A DNA stretch of 64,000 bases from Buchnera_K aphidicola_B (lineage in GTDB: Bacteria; Pseudomonadota; Gammaproteobacteria; Enterobacterales; Enterobacteriaceae), in NCBI RefSeq assembly GCF_039388045.1, contig NZ_CP135015.1, positions 186,001-250,000 of the forward strand, written 5' to 3'. How positions within the stretch are numbered: the first letter of the stretch is position 1; the number at the start of each line of letters is the position of its first letter. The position numbers and the translations under genes are program-made. Below are positions 47,195 through 55,741 of the stretch, one piece after another. Below the pieces are notes generated by a model that saw nothing but the letters and a program-made list of their open reading frames with translations, was not told the DNA's origin and did no database searches.

Positions 47195-48082
47195 ATGACA
47201 CGAATTATATTATTTACATTAACTAATTTATCTGTTGTGTTTTTATTAAGTATAATTTTTAAAATTACTGGAATTAATATTGCAAAACATTATGAATTAA
47301 TTATTTTATCTTCTGTTTTTGGTTTTGGAGGATCTTTATTATCATTATTATTATCTAAATGGATTGCTTTAAGAGCGATTAATGGAAAAATAATAATAAA
47401 ACCAAATAATGAAATTGAGAATTGGTTAATAAAAACTATTAAAAATCAATCGATTAAAGCAGGTATAAAAACTCCCGATACAGTAATTTATAAAAATTCT
47501 GAAATCAATGCTTTTGCAACTGGCCCAAATAAAAATAATGCGTTAATAGCAGTTTCTACTGAATTATTAAATAAGATGAAATTAGAAGAAATAGAAGCAG
47601 TTCTTGCACATGAAATTAGTCACATTGCTAATGGTGATATGGTAACTATGACATTATTACAAGGGGTAGTAAATACTTTTGTAATATTTTTTTCTAAATT
47701 TATTGCAGAAATTATTTCTAATGTATTTGAATTTAATAAAGAAGAAAGTACAACATCCAAAAAACCAACAATTATATATTTTATTTTATCAACAATGTTA
47801 GAATTAACTTTAGGAATTTTAGCAAGTATATTAACTATGTGGTTTTCAAGAAGAAGGGAATTTTACGCAGACGCAGGAGCAGCTAAAATTGCAGGAACAG
47901 AAAAAATGATATCTGCTTTAATAAGATTAAAAATGAGCAATGAACCTATAGATAATTCTAGTATTTCTTCATTATGTATTCATGGAAAATCTAAATATTT
48001 ATCTAATTTGTTTTTATCTCATCCTCCATTAGATGTACGCATATCAGCATTAAATAATAAAACATATATAAAAATTTTATAA
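47195..48082 (+). CDS. htpX: Membrane zinc metalloprotease HtpX
   Basis: HtpX degrades misfolded inner membrane proteins. The 295-residue M48 peptidase (E. coli 293) has two N-terminal membrane segments and the zinc motif HEISH (H139, E140, H143). Two more segments flank the domain, and the third ligand is the glutamate in FYADAGAAKIAG. A leader of about 170 bases precedes it; I could not identify a heat-shock promoter. A strong hairpin follows at 48091-48115. Confidence 0.97.
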   Translation: MTRIILFTLTNLSVVFLLSIIFKITGINIAKHYELIILSSVFGFGGSLLSLLLSKWIALRAINGKIIIKPNNEIENWLIKTIKNQSIKAGIKTPDTVIYKNSEINAFATGPNKNNALIAVSTELLNKMKLEEIEAVLAHEISHIANGDMVTMTLLQGVVNTFVIFFSKFIAEIISNVFEFNKEESTTSKKPTIIYFILSTMLELTLGILASILTMWFSRRREFYADAGAAKIAGTEKMISALIRLKMSNEPIDNSSISSLCIHGKSKYLSNLFLSHPPLDVRISALNNKTYIKIL

Positions 48083-48090
48083 TAATAATA

Positions 48091-48115
48091 AAAGAGGGAA
48101 TTATATTCTCTCTTT
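48091..48115 (+). terminator. 11-bp hairpin after htpX
   Basis: AAAGAGGGAAT (48091-48101) pairs with ATTCTCTCTTT (48105-48115), with one G-T wobble and a three-base loop, nine bases after the htpX stop. A compact, purine/pyrimidine-biased stem like this stands out in pure AT spacer. It probably ends or protects the htpX message before yoaE. Confidence 0.6.
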
Positions 48116-48205
48116 CAATAATATAAATTTATAATTTTATTAATTTTAAATATTATACTATATTTAAAATAAATTTAAAATAAAAATAATTTTATGGAGC
48201 ATGTA

Positions 48206-49768
48206 ATGGATTTTTTTTTAAACCCGTCAATTTGGATTGGTTTATTTACATTAATTATACTTGAAATTATTTTAGGAGTAGATAATTTAATTTTTCTTGC
48301 TATTTTAGTAGAAAAATTACCCCGATCACAAAGAAACCGAGCACGTACTATTGGTTTAAGTTTAGCATTATTTACAAGACTTATTTTATTATCCATTATA
48401 TCATGGGTAGTAACATTTACAACTCCTATAATTAGCAACAGTTTTTTTTGTTTGTCTATTAGAGATATAATTCTATTATTAGGAGGTTTTTTTTTATTAT
48501 TTAAAGCAATTATTGAACTACATGAACGATTAGAACATAATGAAGATGATAATAAAAAACACAAAAATAATGCTAGTTTTTGGGCAGTTATTATACAAAT
48601 AATTATATTAGATGCTGTATTTTCAATGGATTCTATAATAACCGCTGTAGGCATGGTTAATTGTTTATCAATAATGATCATTGCAGTAATTATTTCTATG
48701 ATTATTATGTTAATAACATCAAAAAAATTAACAAATTTTATTTTGTTACATAAAACAGTAGTTGTATTATGTTTGAGTTTTTTATTAATGATTGGTTTAA
48801 ATTTAATTGCAGAAGCTTTAGGAGCAAAAATTCCTAAAGGTTATTTGTATACATCAATTAGTTTTTCTATTTTAATCGAATTATTTAATCAAATCGCAAA
48901 AAGAAACTCTGTTATATATCAATCTAGTTTACCACTAAGACAAAGAGCAGCAGCAGCAATCTTAAGATTTATGAAAGAAGAAACAAAATTTAAAAAAACA
49001 AATGAAAATTTGGAAAATAACAACTTAAACAGTAAATTACTTATTTCTAAAGATTCATTTCAAGCAGAAGAAAAATATATGATTCATGGAGTATTAACTT
49101 TAGCAATACGTTCAATACGTAGTATTATGACACCAAGGAATGAAATCTCTTGGATAAATATTAATCAACCTCATAAAAAAATAAGAAATCAACTATTAGA
49201 TACTCCGCATAGTTTATTTCCTGTCTGTAAACAAGAATTAGATGAAATTATAGGAGTGGTACGAGCAAAGGAATTTTTATTTGCATTGGATAATAAAAAT
49301 GATATATTAGATTTTGCATCTAAAAATCAACCTATAATCATACCAGATACTTTAGATCCTATAAACGTATTAAATGTTTTAAAGTGTTCTAAAGGTAATT
49401 TAATAATAGTTAATAATGAATTTGGTGTTATACAAGGTTTAATAACCCCTGTAGATATTTTAGAAGCAATTGCAGGAGAATTCCCAGATGCGGATGAAAC
49501 CCCAGATATAATAAATGAAAAAAAAAATTGTTGGTTAGTTAAAGGAAGTACTGATATATATTATCTAAAACAAACATTAAACATAACTAATTTTAACAAA
49601 GACACCAATCATGCTTCATTAGCAGGTTTTTTAATTTCACAACAAGGGAGATTACCGTACTCTGGAGAAATTATTAAATTATCATCATTACATTTTCATA
49701 TTTTAGAATCTACAAAATATAGAATTAATCTAGTAAGAATAAAATATTATCCAAGTGAAGATATTTAA
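48206..49768 (+). CDS. yoaE: TerC-family membrane protein with CBS pair and CorC domain, YoaE
   Basis: This is an inner membrane protein of 520 residues (E. coli YoaE 518). The N-terminal TerC domain has about seven segments, with ILEIILGVDNLIFLAILV and VFSMDSIITAVGMV carrying the paired acidic motif. CBS domains follow (RSIMTPRNEISWI, HSLFPVCKQELDEIIGVV). A C-terminal CorC/HlyC transporter-associated domain includes EFPDADETPDI. The start at 48206 is chosen for GGAG six bases upstream and the family N-terminus MDFFLNPSIW; an ATG 12 bases earlier is spurious. Metal-ion handling is suggested for the family; the substrate is unknown. Confidence 0.92.
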   Translation: MDFFLNPSIWIGLFTLIILEIILGVDNLIFLAILVEKLPRSQRNRARTIGLSLALFTRLILLSIISWVVTFTTPIISNSFFCLSIRDIILLLGGFFLLFKAIIELHERLEHNEDDNKKHKNNASFWAVIIQIIILDAVFSMDSIITAVGMVNCLSIMIIAVIISMIIMLITSKKLTNFILLHKTVVVLCLSFLLMIGLNLIAEALGAKIPKGYLYTSISFSILIELFNQIAKRNSVIYQSSLPLRQRAAAAILRFMKEETKFKKTNENLENNNLNSKLLISKDSFQAEEKYMIHGVLTLAIRSIRSIMTPRNEISWININQPHKKIRNQLLDTPHSLFPVCKQELDEIIGVVRAKEFLFALDNKNDILDFASKNQPIIIPDTLDPINVLNVLKCSKGNLIIVNNEFGVIQGLITPVDILEAIAGEFPDADETPDIINEKKNCWLVKGSTDIYYLKQTLNITNFNKDTNHASLAGFLISQQGRLPYSGEIIKLSSLHFHILESTKYRINLVRIKYYPSEDI

Positions 49769-49804
49769 TAAAATTATATGTATTAACTATAATTAGGATA
49801 AATA

Positions 49805-50389
49805 ATGATATTATCTATTGATAATTCAACAAAAAAATGCTCCATTACATTATTTAAAAATGATTGTTACTATACAATATCTATAATACATAAAAAAATA
49901 AAAAATTCAAAAATATTAATTTTAATTAAAAATATTTTATATTATAAAAAAAAAAACATTAAAAATTTAAAATATATAATATTTTCTAAGGGACCTGGAT
50001 CTTTTATAGGAATTAGAATATCTTTTAGTATAATAAAAACTTTTTATTTAATATATAAAATACCTTATATTGGAATTTCTAAAATAAAATCGTTATTAGA
50101 AAAAGTATGGAGAACTAAAAAAAAAAAAAAAATAATTTTTTTAATATCTGCAACATATAAAAAATTTTATTTTATTCAATATGTTAAAAAAAAAAAATGG
50201 ATGAAAAAAGAAAAAAAAACATACGATAATGAAAAAATACATAAAGTATGCAAATACATAAAAAAAAAATGGTATATATTAAATTATATTAACAACAATA
50301 TTTTTTGCACAAGATGTAAAAACAAAAAAAAATATATATATCCTGATACTAAAGATCTTGTATCTATATTTTTATTAAATAAATTTTAA
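49805..50389 (+). CDS. tsaB: tRNA threonylcarbamoyladenosine biosynthesis protein TsaB (shortened)
   Basis: TsaB is the scaffold partner of TsaD in t6A37 tRNA modification. The N-terminal ASKHA fold is recognisable: MILSIDNSTKKCSI and the SKGPGSFIGIRISFSIIKTF stretch, which is the strongest signature. At 194 residues it is shorter than E. coli (231). The C-terminal region after PDTKDLVSIF is missing, and the middle is lysine-rich with an in-frame A16 run (50117-50132). It still looks translated, but it is the most eroded of the intact genes here. Confidence 0.85.
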   Translation: MILSIDNSTKKCSITLFKNDCYYTISIIHKKIKNSKILILIKNILYYKKKNIKNLKYIIFSKGPGSFIGIRISFSIIKTFYLIYKIPYIGISKIKSLLEKVWRTKKKKKIIFLISATYKKFYFIQYVKKKKWMKKEKKTYDNEKIHKVCKYIKKKWYILNYINNNIFCTRCKNKKKYIYPDTKDLVSIFLLNKF

Positions 50390-50520
50390 AAATAAAATAT
50401 ACAATACAAATTATACAAAATATTAAATAACTTATAAATAAATTTAAAAATTTTAAAATACTATAATATTTAAATTATTTTCATTATAATAAAATTTATA
50501 TATTTAAATAAAAATAAATT

Positions 50521-51552
50521 ATGAAAAAAAAAAATTTAAATAATTCTAGTAAAGTAATAATAAAATATCAATATTTTTTTAAAAAAAAAACTATTATTTA
50601 TGGAAATATACAGAATATATTACCTTTTTTTTTAAAAAAAAAAAAATTTATTATTTTTATTAAAAAATACGATTTTTTAAAATATGTGCCATTTTTTAAA
50701 AAAAAATACATAATATATTTTGGAATACAAAAAATTATATTTAAATTTTCAAATTGTATTATTTTTTTTTGGTCTAAAAATAAAAAAGAATCCTTAGTTG
50801 AAATCAAGAAACTAATAAAATTATTACCTATAAAATGCATTATTTATATTATCGGTGATAAGAATTCTGGTATTAAAAGTGTAAAAAAAGAATTAAATTC
50901 TTTTATACAATTTCAAAAATTTATAAATATTAGACACTGTATATTTATACAAGGATTTATTAAAAACAATAAACATACGGAAAATATTCAAATAATTAAA
51001 AATAACAAAAATAATTTTTTTTTTTTACCAGGTGTCTTTAGTTACAATGAAATTGATCAAGGTAGTTTATTTTTATTATCCACTTTTAAAAAAAAAATAA
51101 AAGGAAATATTTTAGATTTAGGTTGTGGTATAGGAATTTTAGGAATTTATTTATTAAAAAAATATAATAGAATAAATATAACATTTTCCGATATATGTTT
51201 AAATTCTTTAATAGTTACTAAAAAAAATATTTTAAGTAAAAAAATAAATAATAAAAAATATAAAATAATATATAGTAATATATTTTCAAATATAAATAAA
51301 AAATATGATATTATTGTATGCAATCCACCAATACATAATGATTTAAAAATTAATCTATATACTTTTAAAAAAATATTATATAATTTTAAATATTTTATCA
51401 AAAAAAATGGTTTTTTAAGAATAGTTGTAAATAATGTTATTTCAAAAAATATTATTAGAAAAATAAATAAAAACTTTTTTATTTATAAAAAAAACAAAAA
51501 ATTTTGTATTTACCAATTTTATTTAAAAAATAATACCCAGAGCGGGACTTGA
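50521..51552 (+). CDS. rsmC: 16S rRNA m2G1207 methyltransferase RsmC
   Basis: RsmC methylates G1207 of 16S rRNA. The 343-residue protein equals E. coli in length. The degenerate N-terminal methyltransferase domain is A-rich and poorly conserved. The catalytic domain has FLPGVFSYNEIDQGSLFLLS, the SAM motif LDLGCGIGILGIYLL and the catalytic IVCNPPIHND. The last six codons and stop lie inside the tRNA-Leu gene on the opposite strand. Confidence 0.93.
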   Translation: MKKKNLNNSSKVIIKYQYFFKKKTIIYGNIQNILPFFLKKKKFIIFIKKYDFLKYVPFFKKKYIIYFGIQKIIFKFSNCIIFFWSKNKKESLVEIKKLIKLLPIKCIIYIIGDKNSGIKSVKKELNSFIQFQKFINIRHCIFIQGFIKNNKHTENIQIIKNNKNNFFFLPGVFSYNEIDQGSLFLLSTFKKKIKGNILDLGCGIGILGIYLLKKYNRINITFSDICLNSLIVTKKNILSKKINNKKYKIIYSNIFSNINKKYDIIVCNPPIHNDLKINLYTFKKILYNFKYFIKKNGFLRIVVNNVISKNIIRKINKNFFIYKKNKKFCIYQFYLKNNTQSGT

Positions 51553-51617
51553 ACCCGCAAAGCTATACAGCCGAGGGATTTTAAATCCCTTGTGTTTACC
51601 AATTTCACCATCCGGGC
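51534..51617 (-). tRNA. tRNA-Leu(UAA)
   Basis: The minus strand reads GCCCGGATGGTGAAATTGGT and then the anticodon arm AAGGGATTTAAAATCCC with anticodon TAA. A long variable arm, the T-arm GCGGGTTCAAGTCCCGC and the acceptor end TCTGGGT with discriminator A follow. It is a class II tRNA close to E. coli tRNA-Leu(UAA). CCA is not encoded (TT follows). It overlaps the 3' end of rsmC, convergently, by 19 bases. Confidence 0.97.
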
Positions 51618-51639
51618 AGAAATGTAAAAAATAATAAAA

Positions 51640-51710
51640 AGGCGCATCCCGGAATTGAACCGGGTTAAACGGATTTGCAGTCCGCTGCATAACCATTCTG
51701 CCAACGCGCC
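51640..51710 (-). tRNA. tRNA-Cys(GCA)
   Basis: The minus strand reads GGCGCGTTGGCAGAATGGTT and then an anticodon arm with GCA in GACTGCAAATC. The T-arm CCGGTTCAATTCCGG and acceptor end ATGCGCC follow. The discriminator is T, as expected for cysteine, in a run of T, so CCA is not encoded. It lies 22 bases upstream of tRNA-Leu in the same orientation, probably one transcript. Confidence 0.97.
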
Positions 51711-51851
51711 AATATTATTAATTATACCTATTTTAAATTAAAAAAGTCAAATATATTATTATTTATTTGAATAAAAAATATAAAAAAATATAAAAAAAAA
51801 AAAAAAACTTTACAATTTTAAAATAAAAGTTTATTATTTAAAAGCGTTTAA

Positions 51852-51936
51852 AGAGGAGTGGCCGAGTGGTTTAAGGCAATGGTCTTGAAAACCATCGATG
51901 AGAAATTATCCGGGAGTTCGAATCTCTCCTCCTCTA
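51852..51936 (+). tRNA. tRNA-Ser(UGA)
   Basis: The plus strand has the acceptor AGAGGAG, the D-arm GGCCGAGTGGTTTAAGGC and the anticodon arm ATGGTCTTGAAAACCAT with anticodon TGA. A long class II variable arm, the T-arm GGGAGTTCGAATCTCTC and the 3' acceptor CTCCTCT with discriminator A follow. The first pair is A-U and the discriminator A, where E. coli serine tRNAs have G-C and G. CCA is not encoded. Confidence 0.95.
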
Positions 51937-51958
51937 TTTAAAATAAAACTAATTTTTT

Positions 51959-53488
51959 TTAAAAAATAAAATCATGTAATCTATATCCACACAAAAAAAT
52001 AGTAAATAAATAACAAAAACCCGAAGAAAAACATATTAAACTTAAATATAAAACTTTTAAATAAGTGCTACTAACTTCCCAATTAGGATTAATGTGTAAT
52101 AATTGAATAATAACAACAGACATAGTTATAACAGATATAAATATACTAAACAATAATTTGAAAAAATTATAATTTAATGAAAAATTATATTTTTTATGTA
52201 AACTATAATATAATAATATTACACTAATCCAAGAACCTAAACTCAAAGAAATTGCAAAAGTACAATGTTTAAAAATATTAATACTAAAAACATTTAATAA
52301 TTGTGTAATAATAACAGAAAGTAAAGATATTTTCATAGGAGTTATTGTATCATGACGCGAATAAAAAGCTAAAGACAAAATCTTAACTAATATAAATGCC
52401 ACTAAACCAAAACTATAAATAAATAATATTTGACTTGTCATTAAACTATCATATTCAGTAAAATTTCCATATTGAAATAAAACTTTTACTATTGGTTCAG
52501 ATAATATAGCTAATATAACAGCACTTGGAATAGATAAAAGACATGTTAGTTTTATACCCCAATCTAGTAAACCAAAATATTTACTTTTATTTTTGTTTTT
52601 AACATAACTATCTGATAATAAAGGTAATAATACAGTAGTTAATGAAACTGCTAAAATAGCTACTGGAAATTCCATTAAACGATCTGCATAATATATCCAT
52701 GAAAGTGATTTAGATACTAATAAAGAGGCAAAAATATTATTTATAACAAGTGAAATTTGAATTGTAGCAACTCCAAAAATAGCTGTTAAAAACTTTTTAT
52801 ATACACGTAACAAACCATTATTTTTAAAATCAATTCTAGGAAGAGCTAGTAAATTATTTTGATATAATAAAAAAAATTGATATAACAATTGAAATACACC
52901 ACTAAATACAACAGAAAAAGCCAAAATATATATAGGATTGTTAAAATAAGGTAATATATACCAAATAAAAATAATCATATTTAAATTAAATATTACAGGT
53001 AATAATGTTGGTAAAATAATAATATTCCAAATATTTAAAATTGCTGTGTAAAAAGTTACTATAGATATTAGAAAAACATAAGGAAACATTATTTGCAACA
53101 AATTTTTAGTTAAATTAAATTGATTAAGATCATGTATAAAACCTGGTGAAATTAATTTAATTAAATAAGATGAAAATAAAACACCAAAACCTACTATAAA
53201 TGTCATTATAAAAATCAAAATACCAAAAATTGAAGATATAAAATAATTCATAATTTTTATATCACCAAGTTTTTTATATTCACTTAATATTGGTATAAAT
53301 GCTTGAGAAAAAGCACCTTCAGAGAATATTCTTCTTAGTAAATTAGGAATTTTTAATGCAACAAAAAATGCATCTGTTTCTGCAGATGCACCAAAAATAA
53401 ATGCAATTAAAAAATCTCTAATAAAACCTAATATGCGACATAATATAGTTATACCTCCAATTGATACTATAGATTTTAATAGGTACAT
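51959..53488 (-). CDS. murJ: Lipid II flippase MurJ (MviN)
   Basis: MurJ flips lipid-linked peptidoglycan precursor across the inner membrane. The 509-residue protein (E. coli 511) has about fourteen membrane segments and the N-terminal signature RILGFIRDFLIAFIFGASAETDAFFVALKIPNLLRRIFSEGAFSQAFIP region. Later come VSLTTVLLPLLS and AFYSRHDT. AAGGT precedes the ATG. Its retention implies some peptidoglycan synthesis. Confidence 0.97.
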   Translation of the reverse strand: MYLLKSIVSIGGITILCRILGFIRDFLIAFIFGASAETDAFFVALKIPNLLRRIFSEGAFSQAFIPILSEYKKLGDIKIMNYFISSIFGILIFIMTFIVGFGVLFSSYLIKLISPGFIHDLNQFNLTKNLLQIMFPYVFLISIVTFYTAILNIWNIIILPTLLPVIFNLNMIIFIWYILPYFNNPIYILAFSVVFSGVFQLLYQFFLLYQNNLLALPRIDFKNNGLLRVYKKFLTAIFGVATIQISLVINNIFASLLVSKSLSWIYYADRLMEFPVAILAVSLTTVLLPLLSDSYVKNKNKSKYFGLLDWGIKLTCLLSIPSAVILAILSEPIVKVLFQYGNFTEYDSLMTSQILFIYSFGLVAFILVKILSLAFYSRHDTITPMKISLLSVIITQLLNVFSINIFKHCTFAISLSLGSWISVILLYYSLHKKYNFSLNYNFFKLLFSIFISVITMSVVIIQLLHINPNWEVSSTYLKVLYLSLICFSSGFCYLFTIFLCGYRLHDFIF

Positions 53489-53654
53489 ATATTTACCTTA
53501 CATAAAATTTAAAAAATTAAAATATTTAATACTTATAATATATAATATTTAATTTAATTAAAATAATTTTTTTTAAAAATTTAAAAAAATATGTATTTAA
53601 ATACACAATAGTTATTTAAAAAAACAAATAATATAATAAAAGGTTCAACTTTAA

Positions 53655-54362
53655 ATGAACAAATCATATTTTTTGAAAATAAAATATTTATTTTTAATTT
53701 TTTTAATATTTTTTATATTTAATTACATAGAATTAAATAATTTTACAATTTTAATAAAAAATAATATAAATAAAAATATTTCTTACATACAAAATAATGT
53801 TTATTTCACAGATAAAGAAAAAAAAAATAAAAATACATCATTATTTGAGAAAAAAAAATATAATATTGGAGATATAATTACAATATTTATTAAAGAAAAA
53901 CATATAATAAGTAATAATGATACTAAAGATGATGATAACACACATAAAAAAAAGATAAATTTTACTACACAAATCCCAAAATATTTTACTAATCATACTA
54001 ATATAGATGAATTAAATATAATTAATTATGATATATTAAATACTAAACAAGATATTAAAAAAAAAAATTTTTTAGAAAAAGAATATTTTTCATCAATCAT
54101 ACCAGCTACAATTAAAAGTATTTTAAAAAATGATTATTTATTTATAGAAGGTAAAAAGACAAAAAACATAAATGGTAAAATAACAGAAATTTCTATTTCT
54201 GGAATAGTTGATCCTTTATGTATAGATGAAAATAATTCTATATTATCAAATAAAGTATATAACCTTAATGTTCAGTATAATACTACATATACGACTAATA
54301 TATTTAATACAATAAGCATACTGAAAAATATAATAAATTATATTTTAGATATATTATATTAA
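53655..54362 (+). CDS. flgH: Flagellar L-ring protein FlgH, without lipobox
   Basis: FlgH forms the outer-membrane L-ring of the flagellar rod bushing. The 235-residue product (E. coli 232) has the conserved core KKYNIGDIITIFIKEKH, then PATIKSILKNDYLFIEGKKT and ISISGIVDPLCI. The N-terminus is a hydrophobic stretch (LIFLIFFIFNYI) but no L-x-G-C lipobox. The only cysteine in the protein is near residue 190, so it cannot be a normal lipoprotein. flgI follows 32 bases later. None of the other flg genes is nearby. Confidence 0.88.
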   Translation: MNKSYFLKIKYLFLIFLIFFIFNYIELNNFTILIKNNINKNISYIQNNVYFTDKEKKNKNTSLFEKKKYNIGDIITIFIKEKHIISNNDTKDDDNTHKKKINFTTQIPKYFTNHTNIDELNIINYDILNTKQDIKKKNFLEKEYFSSIIPATIKSILKNDYLFIEGKKTKNINGKITEISISGIVDPLCIDENNSILSNKVYNLNVQYNTTYTTNIFNTISILKNIINYILDILY

Positions 54363-54394
54363 AATATAAATTAAAAATAAAATATGAGGAAAAA

Positions 54395-55450
54395 ATGTTT
54401 AAAAATTTATTTTTAAAATTTATTTTACTTATATATTTCAATACAATCATACCATCAGCAAATGCTGATATTATAAAAAATATTACAAATGTAGATAATA
54501 TTCAAGAAACACATCTAATTGGTTATGGTTTAATAGTAGGTTTGCATGAAACAGGAGATTATAATAATCAAACAAATTTTTCTTTAAAATCATTAAATAA
54601 TATGTTAAATAAATTAAATATAAACACAATTAATGATAAAAATATCCAGATAAAAAATATAGCATCTGTTATGGTTGTAGCAAAATTACCACAATTTTAC
54701 CATATTGGAGATAAAATAGATGTTACAGTAGCATCAATAGGTAATTCTACAAACATTAATCAAGGTATACTATTAATGACTACTTTAAAAGATATAAATA
54801 ATAATATATACGCTATTGCACAAGGTAAAATATCTAAAAATCATATTGATCAAAATATTAAAAATGATATTGAAGAAAATAATGGATATATTTATCAAGG
54901 AGGTATAATAACAAATAAAATAACAAACGATTTTGAAAAAAAAAATATAATAAATTTAAAGTTGAATGAACCAAACTATACATTATGCCAAAAAGTTAGT
55001 GATGTAATAAACTTACATTATCCTAATACTGCTTTCACAATAAATGCTGGAACTATAGAATTACATACTTCTAATAATAATGCTTTAAAAGTAAAATTAA
55101 TAGCAAATATAGAAAATCTTGATATACCTGTAGATAATGAAATAGCAAAAATAACAATTAATGCAAAAACTGGTTTAATTGTTATAAAAGGAAATATAAA
55201 AATTGATAAATGCTTTATTATAAATAAAAATATATTTTTAAATATTAATAAAGAAAATAATATATATTTTCATAATAGAAAATTAAAAAAAGATGAAAAC
55301 AATTTATTTAAAAATACACATTACAATAAGAATGTAGAATATTTTATAAATAAATTATACAAATCAGGTCTTGAAATATCTGAAATAATATCTATTTTAC
55401 AAACTGTGCAAAAATCCGGATGTTTGCATGCTAAATTAGAAATTATTTAA
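54395..55450 (+). CDS. flgI: Flagellar P-ring protein FlgI
   Basis: FlgI forms the periplasmic P-ring. The 351-residue protein has a signal peptide (MFKNLFLKFILLIYFNTII) with cleavage expected after SANA, before DIIKNI. The mature protein is conserved: HLIGYGLIVGLHETGDYNNQ, IKNIASVMVVAKLP, LLMTTLKD, ITINAKTGLIVIKG and the C-terminal SGCLHAKLEII. In enteric bacteria its assembly needs the chaperone FlgA, which is not adjacent here. AGGAAAA precedes the ATG. Confidence 0.95.
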   Translation: MFKNLFLKFILLIYFNTIIPSANADIIKNITNVDNIQETHLIGYGLIVGLHETGDYNNQTNFSLKSLNNMLNKLNINTINDKNIQIKNIASVMVVAKLPQFYHIGDKIDVTVASIGNSTNINQGILLMTTLKDINNNIYAIAQGKISKNHIDQNIKNDIEENNGYIYQGGIITNKITNDFEKKNIINLKLNEPNYTLCQKVSDVINLHYPNTAFTINAGTIELHTSNNNALKVKLIANIENLDIPVDNEIAKITINAKTGLIVIKGNIKIDKCFIINKNIFLNINKENNIYFHNRKLKKDENNLFKNTHYNKNVEYFINKLYKSGLEISEIISILQTVQKSGCLHAKLEII

Positions 55451-55741
55451 TTAAAAAATGTAAATTAAAATAAATAAAAATATTTTAAAAATAAATATTA
55501 AAATCATATATTATAATTACGAAAATTATAATTATAATTAAAAATAAAATTAAATTTTAAAAAAATAAAATATAATATAAATTTATATTATTTTAAAAAA
55601 AAATTTTATTTATAATTATCATTATAAGTTTATTTATATAATATATATAAATAATTAAAAATATTTATTAAATAATATATAGTATTTTAATACTTAATTT
55701 TATTAATAAAATATATAAATTTAATTATAAATAAAATTAAT

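Noticed and set aside
48175..48681. A 168-codon minus-strand frame opposite yoaE
   Set aside because: It is fully antisense to the conserved TerC domain, with low-complexity Ile/Leu/Ser content and no homology I recognise. It is a shadow of the real gene.
51519..51704. A 61-codon frame on the minus strand beginning MAEWLCSGLQIRL
   Set aside because: It is the translation of the tRNA-Cys and tRNA-Leu genes, a well-known artefact, and not a protein gene.
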